From positions 1-28,551 of the IMG/VR virus record IMGVR_UViG_3300027805_001414: DNA of 28,551 bases; one strand, 5' to 3'. Positions 8,436-16,071 of this stretch are shown piece by piece. This DNA comes from a virus. Both the position numbers and the translations under genes were made by a program. The notes below the pieces were generated by a model. It ran no database searches. It was not told the DNA's origin and saw only the letters and a program-made list of their open reading frames with translations. The number at the start of each line of letters is the position of its first letter. The stretch's first letter is position 1.

Positions 8436-9562
8436 TGGGTCTCGCTCATTCTCCTCGCATAATCACTGATGGTTTAACCTTATGTTTGGATGCTGATAAT
8501 CAAAAATCTTGGAAAGGTAAACCGACCACTAACATTGTTACGGATGCTTCTGCGTTTTTTGGATGGTCAAACTACTATCGTACACTAGAAAGAACATCTT
8601 TCACAACGGAGTTTGGCACTACTGGTTGGAGATTTATCAGTCAACCTTCTTGGAGTGGTCTAGCTAAAAGCTATATAGTTCCTTCTACAGGAACATATAC
8701 ATTCTCTGCTTACTACAAATATATAGGTGGAACCGCAAGTAACAATGGCGGCACAGTATATATTTCTGGATGGGGTGGCGGTGACACTGCCGTTGCCGTA
8801 AACAAAAACTTAGTTGGTGTTTGGCAAAGAATTCAAGTAACTGTAAATGTAACTAATCTAAGTGGCGTATTTTATTTAATCTCTTATGGTGGGACTGATA
8901 GCGGGACTACTAGTCCAGATAACACATCGTTTGAAGTAACGATGCCGCAAATTGATGCTGGATCATTTGCAACTCCATTTGTAGATGGTACAAGAAGTAG
9001 TACTCAATCAATCTTAGATTTAACAAATAGAAATATAATTACAGCAAATAGTCTTACATATAGTAGTAACGGTTCATACACTTTTAATGGCTCTTCAGAC
9101 GTTATTAGAGTGTATGAAAATATTCTTTCAGGCACATCCGATTTTACTATTACCGCAATTGTTAGAACAACAAATATAAGTTCTACTGATTATATTTGCG
9201 GTAATTATGGTTTAGGTAATAATGGAATAGAACTTTTTTTTGGAAGTTCAAAAGTTATTTTATATGCAGTGGGCACCTACTTGACTGGAATTAAAACTCT
9301 TTCATCAAATACGTGGTATCATATAACGGCAGTACGTTCGGCAGGTGTTGCGACATTGTATGTTAATGGCATATTTGAAGTTTCTGGTGCAATGACAGGA
9401 AATATACCAACTACAAATCCCTTTACTATTGGAAATGGGCACGATTATACAAGTGAAGCTTTTTTTGGTAATATACCTTATGTAAAAGTATACAACAAAG
9501 CTTTATCAGCAGCAGAAGTTCAACAGAACTTTAATGCTCTACGAGGAAGGTTTGGAATATGA
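8435..9562 (+). CDS. LamG domain protein 2 with N-terminal carbohydrate-binding-like region
   Basis: The start is the ATG at 8435, overlapping the previous stop by one base (TAATG), giving 375 residues. The frame is open further upstream to 8351, but that part is out-of-frame with the LamG 1 gene and lacks the family N-terminus. MGLAHSPRIITDGLTLCLDADN matches the paralogue starts. Residues ~40-185 form a beta-sandwich-like region (TGTYTFSAYYKYIGG, RIQVTVNV, DNTSFEVTMPQIDAG) resembling CBM-like domains. Residues ~200-375 are the LamG jelly-roll (DFTITAIVRT, TWYHITAVRSAGVATLYVNG) and end in YNKALSAAEVQQNFNALRG then RFGI. It is a probable virion adhesin, inferred from family and context. Confidence 0.75.
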   Translation: MGLAHSPRIITDGLTLCLDADNQKSWKGKPTTNIVTDASAFFGWSNYYRTLERTSFTTEFGTTGWRFISQPSWSGLAKSYIVPSTGTYTFSAYYKYIGGTASNNGGTVYISGWGGGDTAVAVNKNLVGVWQRIQVTVNVTNLSGVFYLISYGGTDSGTTSPDNTSFEVTMPQIDAGSFATPFVDGTRSSTQSILDLTNRNIITANSLTYSSNGSYTFNGSSDVIRVYENILSGTSDFTITAIVRTTNISSTDYICGNYGLGNNGIELFFGSSKVILYAVGTYLTGIKTLSSNTWYHITAVRSAGVATLYVNGIFEVSGAMTGNIPTTNPFTIGNGHDYTSEAFFGNIPYVKVYNKALSAAEVQQNFNALRGRFGI

Positions 9563-9771
9563 TACACATTGTTACCACTAACCAATTACCTATAGCAATA
9601 CAAAATGGATGTAACATCATATTGATTTCTGCTGATTCTACTAGTGCTATGATTAGAGGTACAAATATAGATAATTTGGAAATAATTGAATCATATCAAG
9701 ATAGTGAATTGAACAGTCTTTATTCTGATCCTTTTTGGAAACAACCTTGCACAAATTGTGAGAATGTTTAA
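9559..9771 (+). CDS. Small unknown protein between two LamG genes
   Basis: 70 residues. The ATG overlaps the upstream stop (ATGA) with AAGG 8 bases ahead, and its own stop overlaps the next ATG by one base, so it sits tightly inside the operon and is very likely translated. The sequence starts MIHIVTTNQLPIAIQNGCNI, shows an alternating hydrophobic stretch (ILISAD) and ends in PCTNCENV with a CxxC pair. There is no signal peptide or membrane helix. I do not recognise a family. A fibre-accessory or assembly role is only suggested by position. Confidence 0.65.
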   Translation: MIHIVTTNQLPIAIQNGCNIILISADSTSAMIRGTNIDNLEIIESYQDSELNSLYSDPFWKQPCTNCENV

Positions 9772-11060
9772 TGTCAGCACATAGCGGTCCAAATCTAGTC
9801 AAGTCCGGTCTAATTTTAGATTTAGATGTTAGCAACCGAAAGTCATACATTGACGCTCTTAACACTTCTTTGACAAGCACATCGTCTTGGGCAGATGGCC
9901 AAACTAGCACTGTTACAGGTTATAATGCAAATGAAACAAACAATACAGAAAATGCAAGAGTATTGGCTACAGATCCATGGGGCAATCAAAATGTCGTATG
10001 GGAAACAAGAGCATCTGGAGATGGAAATGGTGACGGAGGTTGGAACACAGACTGGTTTGACCCTATAGACAGAACTAAACTTTATAGATTTTCTGTTTGG
10101 ATGAGAAGAACTTCTTCTACTACTGGCGGAACTTTTTATTTTGGTCTATATGGTACTGGCGGTAGTTGGGGTGTGGTAAGACTGGACAATGGTACCGTAG
10201 AAGGTAATCCTTATTGGGAATGTGCTAGCGTTGGCGCATATACACAAAATCAATGGTATCTATTTGTTGGACATTGTTATCCTGCAGGAACAACTTATAC
10301 TGGAAGACACCCTGACTCAGGATATTATGATACTTCTGGCACCAAATATAATTGGAATGGTTGTAATATAGGTAATGATGTAAAAATGCAGGCAGACGCT
10401 ACTGGTCTTATGCATAGAACTTATCATTATTACTGTGGTGACAATACGACACGTTTGCAGTTTGCTTATCCTAGAATTGATCTGTGTGATGGTAGAGAAC
10501 CATCATTGGATGAACTGATATTCAAGAGTCCTACCATTCTAAAAGACAATAGTGGTTATGGTAATGATCATATGTTAACGGGATACTATATTCCAAATTC
10601 AAGTAACCCAAGAAGATTTACATTGAATGGAAGTTCTCATGGGTTTACTAGAGCAGCAGCATTAAATGGTGTTACATCAACGTGTACTGTTGTTATGTAT
10701 TATAAAACAACAGATACGCAAGAACTTTGGGTAAGAGGGAATCAAAGCGGCGGTGTTTACTTAAGTGCGAGTTACGGAAATCCTTATTATCATTCTAACG
10801 TAGGAACACCCACAAATTATATTGATCTACAAACTGTTACAAATCCGGCAACTCCTATAAATTATAGAGACGGAAAATATAGAATGTGGGAAGCAAAAAA
10901 TGTTGATTTCACCACATGGACGTATTTTGAGTGGTTCTTATATGGTAGCGGTTGGCAACTAAGTGGAGATGTATCTAAGATTATGGTCTATAATCGCGCT
11001 TTAACCGCAGCAGAATCTCAACAAAACTTCAATGCACTTAGAGGAAGATTTGGTATCTAA
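9771..11060 (+). CDS. LamG domain protein 3 with N-terminal beta-sandwich region
   Basis: 429 residues. The N-terminus GPNLVKSGLILDLDVSNRKS matches LamG proteins 1 and 2. Residues ~60-245 form an aromatic-rich region (KLYRFSVWMRRTSS, GGTFYFGLYGTGGSWG, NQWYLFVGHCYPAGT) resembling a second carbohydrate-binding-type fold. The last ~180 residues are the LamG-like domain (RRFTLNGSSHGFT, TCTVVMYYKT, TYFEWFLYG), ending in YNRALTAAESQQNFNALRG then RFGI. It follows the small gene at 9559 with a one-base overlap. The shared ends with different bodies suggest paralogues diversified for different glycans (inference). Confidence 0.75.
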   Translation: MSAHSGPNLVKSGLILDLDVSNRKSYIDALNTSLTSTSSWADGQTSTVTGYNANETNNTENARVLATDPWGNQNVVWETRASGDGNGDGGWNTDWFDPIDRTKLYRFSVWMRRTSSTTGGTFYFGLYGTGGSWGVVRLDNGTVEGNPYWECASVGAYTQNQWYLFVGHCYPAGTTYTGRHPDSGYYDTSGTKYNWNGCNIGNDVKMQADATGLMHRTYHYYCGDNTTRLQFAYPRIDLCDGREPSLDELIFKSPTILKDNSGYGNDHMLTGYYIPNSSNPRRFTLNGSSHGFTRAAALNGVTSTCTVVMYYKTTDTQELWVRGNQSGGVYLSASYGNPYYHSNVGTPTNYIDLQTVTNPATPINYRDGKYRMWEAKNVDFTTWTYFEWFLYGSGWQLSGDVSKIMVYNRALTAAESQQNFNALRGRFGI

Positions 11061-11068
11061 ATAGTAAT

Positions 11069-12991
11069 ATGGCAAACACTTATAAAAACATAGTCATTAC
11101 ACCAAACAGAGATACCGATGCGGCCAATGTGCCTGTTATTAGGTTCTCTGGTGGTGACGCAACAACAAACACTGATATCAACGTAAGAGTTTACACAACT
11201 CAAAACGGAACACTTTCGTTTGAAGGTTCCGCTGGCCAGCTGTTTTCTATTACAAATGATCTGACTGGTTCAATCTTTTCCGTTAATGACGTTTCTGGTA
11301 TACCATCTATTGATGTAGATGCCGCAGGTATAATTGAACTAGCTCCTTTTGGTGGAAATGTAGGAATAGGTACAACAAACGTTCAACATAAACTTGATGT
11401 TGCGGGTACAGCAAACATCAATGGCACTCTTTTTGTTTATGGTACAAATGTCGGTTCAACTCTTACATCTTCTTTCTCTCAAGCTAACACTGCTAGAACT
11501 CATGCTAATGCTTCTTTCTTGAATGCTAACGCAGCTTATGTTCAAGCTAACACAGCAAGAGATCACGCTAACGCAGCTTTTACATCATCTAACACTAAAG
11601 TTTCTTCCGTTTCTGGAACTTCAGGTAGAATTTCTAGTTCAGGAGGAACAACGCCAGCGATAGATTTGTCAACTGCCGGTGCCGGTGCAGCAACATACTC
11701 TTCTGGTATTTCTTCATTGACTGTAGATGCATACGGTAGAGTAACATCTGTTACAGGTTCTGCTGGTTATGTAACTTCATCTGGTGTTACTTCAGTTTCT
11801 GGTACAGGTACAGTATCAGGGTTAACACTTACAGGAACAGTGACCACTTCAGGAAGTTTAACTTTAGGTGGTGTTATTAATCCTCAATTCTCTGGCGATT
11901 CAGTAACTAAAGATGATATCACAACTAGAACAGATTCAGGAATTTATGAATCTGCTAGTGGAACAACTGCTGAAGGTTGGCCAGTTAATAGTGCAAGCTG
12001 GCATCATCTTATAGCGGCAACTCATAGTAATGATGCAAATTATTATTCTATGCAGATTGCTGCAACTTTTTATGATCAAGATTGGTATTTTAGAAATACA
12101 AATGGTAGCGGCACTACTGGTTGGAGCAAAGTTTGGCATAACAACAATGATGGCGCTTCTTCAGGACTAGATGCTGATTTGTTAGACGGGCTACAAGCAT
12201 CTCAATTTATGAGAACAGATGCGGTTTCAACGCACACAACTGGAAAATTTACAGTATATACTCCTTCTGGTGTGGTAGGAACTGTGAGTAGCACAGACAA
12301 TCTTGAAATATTTCAACCTAATGCAGGATCAGATGCATTTCTCACTTTTCATATAAGTGGTGACTATGCTGCGAATTTTGGTATTGATGGAACAACAAAC
12401 GATCTATTCTATGGTGGATGGTCTGCTGGTGCAAACAAATATAGAGTTTGGCACGCCGGTAATGATGGCGCATCTTCAGGACTAGATGCAGACTTACTAG
12501 ATGGTCAACACGGTTCTTATTATGGTACTGCCGCTGATGTTGCGGCAGCATTTGCTAAAGCCAATACTGGCGGTTCAGTTACTATAAGCACCGATGCAAG
12601 AAATATCACTACTTATATTATGTTTGAAGATTCAACAAGTGGTGCTTTAGCGAATGCTAATGTTTCTACATCTCTTACATTTAATCCAAGTACAGGAACT
12701 TTAAGTTCCACAATATTTAATTCCACATCAGACAAAACTCTAAAGTATGATATTGAACCTATCAAAAACGCTCTTGTAGACATTGATACTATCAGTGGTG
12801 TCAAATTCAAATGGGTCAACAATGATCATCCATCTATGGGTGTTATTGCTCAAGAAGTGGAAAAAGTGTTTCCGGAGTTAATAAATAATGATAACGAAAT
12901 TAAAACAGTCAACTACAATGGTATCATTGCAGTGCTGATCCAAGCAGTAAAAGAACTCAAAGCAGAAGTTGAAGAGTTAAAGAGAAGATAA
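11069..12991 (+). CDS. Tail fibre protein with pyocin-knob-like segment and S74 autochaperone
   Basis: 640 residues. The N-terminus (MANTYKNIVITPNRDTDAAN) and a VGIGTTN motif begin a fibre shaft, followed by short AxxQANTARTHANASF repeats (~135-175). Residues ~285-350 (GWPVNSASWHHLIAATHSN, AATFYDQDWYFRNTNG, GWSKVWH) resemble the pyocin-knob domain of phage fibres. Two GASSGLDADLLDG motifs flank the following region. The C-terminus has FNPSTGTL, then TSDKTLKYDIEPI (serine codon 12728-12730, lysine five residues on), GVIAQEVEKVFPELI and NYNGIIAVLIQAVKEL, the S74 chaperone pattern. By family knowledge it cuts itself before that serine after trimerisation. It is the second S74 fibre in the window. 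Confidence 0.85.
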   Translation: MANTYKNIVITPNRDTDAANVPVIRFSGGDATTNTDINVRVYTTQNGTLSFEGSAGQLFSITNDLTGSIFSVNDVSGIPSIDVDAAGIIELAPFGGNVGIGTTNVQHKLDVAGTANINGTLFVYGTNVGSTLTSSFSQANTARTHANASFLNANAAYVQANTARDHANAAFTSSNTKVSSVSGTSGRISSSGGTTPAIDLSTAGAGAATYSSGISSLTVDAYGRVTSVTGSAGYVTSSGVTSVSGTGTVSGLTLTGTVTTSGSLTLGGVINPQFSGDSVTKDDITTRTDSGIYESASGTTAEGWPVNSASWHHLIAATHSNDANYYSMQIAATFYDQDWYFRNTNGSGTTGWSKVWHNNNDGASSGLDADLLDGLQASQFMRTDAVSTHTTGKFTVYTPSGVVGTVSSTDNLEIFQPNAGSDAFLTFHISGDYAANFGIDGTTNDLFYGGWSAGANKYRVWHAGNDGASSGLDADLLDGQHGSYYGTAADVAAAFAKANTGGSVTISTDARNITTYIMFEDSTSGALANANVSTSLTFNPSTGTLSSTIFNSTSDKTLKYDIEPIKNALVDIDTISGVKFKWVNNDHPSMGVIAQEVEKVFPELINNDNEIKTVNYNGIIAVLIQAVKELKAEVEELKRR

Positions 12992-12992
12992 T

Positions 12993-14195
12993 ATGCCATT
13001 TACAAGTTGCGGCGGTTGCCTCAAAAACATATTCATTACCGAAGCTGAGATTATTGACAGATATGTTGGTAATCAGTTGTGGTTATGGGGTTGCTCTGCT
13101 GCATATCAGTTAGGTAACAATAGCTCAACAAGCAGATCATCACCGGTGCAGACTGTTTCTACAGCTACAAACTGGAAACAAGTGTCTTTAGGTTTTTTAC
13201 ATTCAGCAGCAATCAAGACGGATGGTACCCTATGGCTTTGGGGAACACAAGGCAGTTCAGGTGCAATTGGTCGTGATCCTTCTATCGCCCAAGAGTATCG
13301 TTCACCGGTACAAACCATTTCTGCCGGCAATAACTGGAAACAAGTATCTTTGGGTGTATATCACTCAACAGCCGTCAAGACTGATGGTACCCTATGGACA
13401 TGGGGATGTGGTTCACTCTTACAATTAGGTCTCGGTCAAGCAGAAGCCGGCAACTTTTTTTCACCGGTACAAACCATTTCTGCCGGCAATAACTGGAAAC
13501 AGGTAGATGCAGGTTATTATCACACAGCTGGTGTAAAGACTGATGGTACCCTATGGCTTTGGGGAGATAACAGTTCTAGACAGCTAGGTTCAGCTTCTTC
13601 CTGTGCATCAATTGGTTCTCCTGTACAAACTGTTGCTGGAGGTACTAACTGGAAACAAGTAAGTCTTGGAGGATGTTTCTCGGCCGCAATCAAGACTGAT
13701 GGTACCCTATGGCTTTGGGGTTCAGGCGCATGCGGTCAATTGGGTGAAAATGTCACTACAACGTCTCGTTCATCACCCGTGCAGACCATTTCTGCAGGCA
13801 CAAACTGGAAGCAAGTTAGCCTTGGAGCTTGTCATGTAGGCGCTATCAAGACTGATGGTACCCTATGGACATGGGGTACGGTAGAATGCGCCGGAATAGG
13901 TGATAATACTAATATTCGTAGATCATCACCAGTTCAAACTGTGTCTGGTGGTACCAATTGGAAACAAGTGAGTGCGGGTCACAACGGTACTGCCGCCGTC
14001 AAGACTGATGGTTCTCTTTGGATTTGGGGCTCACCTAATGCAGGCAGAAATGGTGACAATGCTGTTATTGGTAGATCATCACCTGTTCAGACTGTATCTG
14101 GTGGCACTAACTGGAAACAGGCTGCAGTAAGTAAAACAGATACATCAACATCTATATGTCCATTTTCAGCAGCAATCACTTACACAGAATCATAA
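12993..14195 (+). CDS. RCC1-type seven-bladed propeller protein A
   Basis: 400 residues. A short N-terminal segment with a CGGC motif is followed by seven RCC1-like units of ~53 residues, each with the pattern SSPVQTxSxGxNWKQVSLGxxHxAAxKTDGTLWLWGxxxxGxLG. Counting LWxWG gives seven, the usual number for a closed RCC1 beta-propeller. Scaffold positions are invariant, and variation concentrates in loops after LWLWG and after SLG. RCC1 propellers generally bind partners on one face; in a phage fibre array a receptor-binding role is a reasonable inference. The synonymous signature acc-cta in DGTL occurs in all five DGTL units, unlike the two paralogues, pointing to intragenic homogenisation. Confidence 0.85.
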   Translation: MPFTSCGGCLKNIFITEAEIIDRYVGNQLWLWGCSAAYQLGNNSSTSRSSPVQTVSTATNWKQVSLGFLHSAAIKTDGTLWLWGTQGSSGAIGRDPSIAQEYRSPVQTISAGNNWKQVSLGVYHSTAVKTDGTLWTWGCGSLLQLGLGQAEAGNFFSPVQTISAGNNWKQVDAGYYHTAGVKTDGTLWLWGDNSSRQLGSASSCASIGSPVQTVAGGTNWKQVSLGGCFSAAIKTDGTLWLWGSGACGQLGENVTTTSRSSPVQTISAGTNWKQVSLGACHVGAIKTDGTLWTWGTVECAGIGDNTNIRRSSPVQTVSGGTNWKQVSAGHNGTAAVKTDGSLWIWGSPNAGRNGDNAVIGRSSPVQTVSGGTNWKQAAVSKTDTSTSICPFSAAITYTES

Positions 14196-14207
14196 TTGGA
14201 GAAAAAA

Positions 14208-14846
14208 ATGTACGTTATTACACATCATCACGACTATGACGAAGTTCTACTAGGACCAATTAATTGGAATCCAAGATTTATCTCATCAGTCCTTCAAAGT
14301 GATCTTGATCTTGATGAAGCACCAACTGTTCTTGCTTCAGATGAGCAGAGAGTGCCTTATGATATCTTACCAAACGTGCGTGTTCGTAAAGCTGTAACTT
14401 CTTACGCTGAACTAAACGCAAAGATACAGAGACACGAAGGTCCTTTCTGGACTTATGATAATGATGAAGCAACTGCAACATTTACAGCAGTAGATAAACC
14501 ACTTGATCTTGTCAAAGGTGAACTGAAGTCACTTGTTGCAGCCGAGCGTTATAAAAAAGAAAATGCTGGTATCAAAATAACAATACAGGGCACTGAGGTA
14601 ACATGTGATACATCAAGAGAGAACCGTGATATCTTCTTGCAAAGATTATTAACAATGGCACCTACAGACACGGTAAACTGGAAATTTCCAGAAGCATTCA
14701 TAACTATCACATACAGTGAACTTGAAAGTATCATCAATGCTGGTGTTGTTCACATTCAAAGTTGTTTTGATTGGGAACTTGCTAAGGATGTTGAAATTGA
14801 TGCTTGTACAACGTTATCACAACTAGACGCAATAGTAATAGAGTAA
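14208..14846 (+). CDS. DUF4376-like protein, possible fibre accessory
   Basis: The start chosen is ATG 14208 with GGAG at 14198-14201 (spacing 6). An in-frame TTG at 14196 is less likely. 212 residues. The C-terminal ~110 residues (KGELKSLVAAERYKKENAG, VTCDTSRENRDIFLQRLL, NWKFPEAFITITYSELESII, HIQSCFDWE) match the DUF4376 pattern I recall from phage tail-fibre regions. The N-terminal ~80 residues (MYVITHHHDYDEVLLGPINW...) are a separate domain like those seen next to fibre genes. Function is not established; a tail-fibre assembly or attachment role is suggested by context. It lies between RCC1 proteins A and B. Confidence 0.7.
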   Translation: MYVITHHHDYDEVLLGPINWNPRFISSVLQSDLDLDEAPTVLASDEQRVPYDILPNVRVRKAVTSYAELNAKIQRHEGPFWTYDNDEATATFTAVDKPLDLVKGELKSLVAAERYKKENAGIKITIQGTEVTCDTSRENRDIFLQRLLTMAPTDTVNWKFPEAFITITYSELESIINAGVVHIQSCFDWELAKDVEIDACTTLSQLDAIVIE

Positions 14847-14847
14847 A

Positions 14848-16071
14848 ATGTCAACTAATTTCAATACTTGTTTTATAGACTCAAATGGTGCAGATGTAAG
14901 TCAAGAATTCGTTGAGAAATCTTATCTTCTTGATGTGTATCCTAATCTAATTAATCCTGCAAAAGCGCCGTCATTGTGGTTATGGGCATGTAATATTGAT
15001 GGTAACCTTGGTACGAACTCTACTGTAGATCAATCATCTCCAGTTCAAACTGTATCTGGTGGTACTAATTGGAAAGAAGTTCATGCGGGTTGTCTATTAA
15101 CAGCAGCTATCAAGACAGATGGTACTTTATGGCTATGGGGTAATAATCTTACTGGTCAATTGGGCAATAACTCTGTATTAAATCAATCATCTCCAGTTCA
15201 AACAATATCTGGTGGAACTAATTGGAAGCAAGTAAGTTCAGGATGCGGTCACTCAGCAGCAATCAAAACTGATGGTACACTTTGGCTTTGGGGCGAGGCA
15301 CTCAATGGTAGATTAGGCAATAATCTTTCTTCTTTAACAAAGCAATCATCTCCTGTTCAAACTGTGTCAGCAGGTACTAATTGGAAACAAGTTAGTTTAG
15401 GTACTAATCATTCAGCAGCAATCAAAACAGATGGTAGCCTTTGGTTGTGGGGTTGCGGTACTAGCGGTGCATTAGGTCAAGCAACGACAACTGCTAATCA
15501 ATCATCTCCAGTACAAACTGCATCTGTTGGTACAAACTGGAAGCAGGTAAGTTTAGGTGGTACGAGTACGACCTCAACATCAGCAGCAATCAAAACTGAT
15601 GGTACACTTTGGCTTTGGGGCGATGGTACAAATGGCATTTTAGGTAACAATGCAACAACTGCACGTTCATCTCCAGTTCAAACTGTATCTGGTGGTACTA
15701 ACTGGAAACAAGTTTCATTAGGTTCTTGTCACTCAGCGGCTATCAAAACTGATGGTAGCCTTTGGTTGTGGGGTCTTGCTGCTTCTGGTAGACTTGGTAA
15801 TAACTCTACTGTGGATCAATCAACTCCAGTTCAAACTGTATCAGGTGGAACTAATTGGAAACAGGTCAGTGCAGGTACTGCACATACAGCAGCGATTAAG
15901 ACCGATGGTACTTTATGGCTATGGGGTTTTGGTACGGCAGGCAGACTAGGTGACAATTCTACAGTAACTAGATCCTCTCCTGTTCAAACTATATTAGCTG
16001 GAAATAACTGGAAACAAGTTAGTGCTGGCGGCTGTCAAACAGCAGCAATCAAAGAAGAAGGAGACTGGTAA
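14848..16071 (+). CDS. RCC1-type seven-bladed propeller protein B
   Basis: 407 residues. An N-terminal ~45-residue segment (FNTCFIDSNGADVSQEFVEK...) is followed by seven LWLWG units of the RCC1 type with SSPVQT, GTNWKQVSLG and AAIKTDG signatures. A two-blade module appears duplicated: the DGT aca-ctt codon form at 15271 is followed by DGS agc-ctt at 15430, and the same pair recurs at 15598 and 15751. The terminal codons (EEGDW) contain AAGGAG at 16058-16063, the ribosome-binding site of protein C, whose ATG overlaps this stop by one base. The role is inferred as a virion adhesin. Confidence 0.85.
   Translation: MSTNFNTCFIDSNGADVSQEFVEKSYLLDVYPNLINPAKAPSLWLWACNIDGNLGTNSTVDQSSPVQTVSGGTNWKEVHAGCLLTAAIKTDGTLWLWGNNLTGQLGNNSVLNQSSPVQTISGGTNWKQVSSGCGHSAAIKTDGTLWLWGEALNGRLGNNLSSLTKQSSPVQTVSAGTNWKQVSLGTNHSAAIKTDGSLWLWGCGTSGALGQATTTANQSSPVQTASVGTNWKQVSLGGTSTTSTSAAIKTDGTLWLWGDGTNGILGNNATTARSSPVQTVSGGTNWKQVSLGSCHSAAIKTDGSLWLWGLAASGRLGNNSTVDQSTPVQTVSGGTNWKQVSAGTAHTAAIKTDGTLWLWGFGTAGRLGDNSTVTRSSPVQTILAGNNWKQVSAGGCQTAAIKEEGDW
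16058..16063 (+). promoter_or_regulatory. Shine-Dalgarno for RCC1 protein C inside RCC1 protein B codons
   Basis: AAGGAG lies 7 bases before the ATG at 16071 and is part of the codons for the final residues of the upstream propeller. It supports translational coupling of the two paralogues. Confidence 0.7.

Noticed and set aside
11053-11068. TCTAAATA before the 11069 fibre as a late promoter
   Set aside because: Two of the first bases differ from TATAAATA and it overlaps a stop codon; support is too weak.
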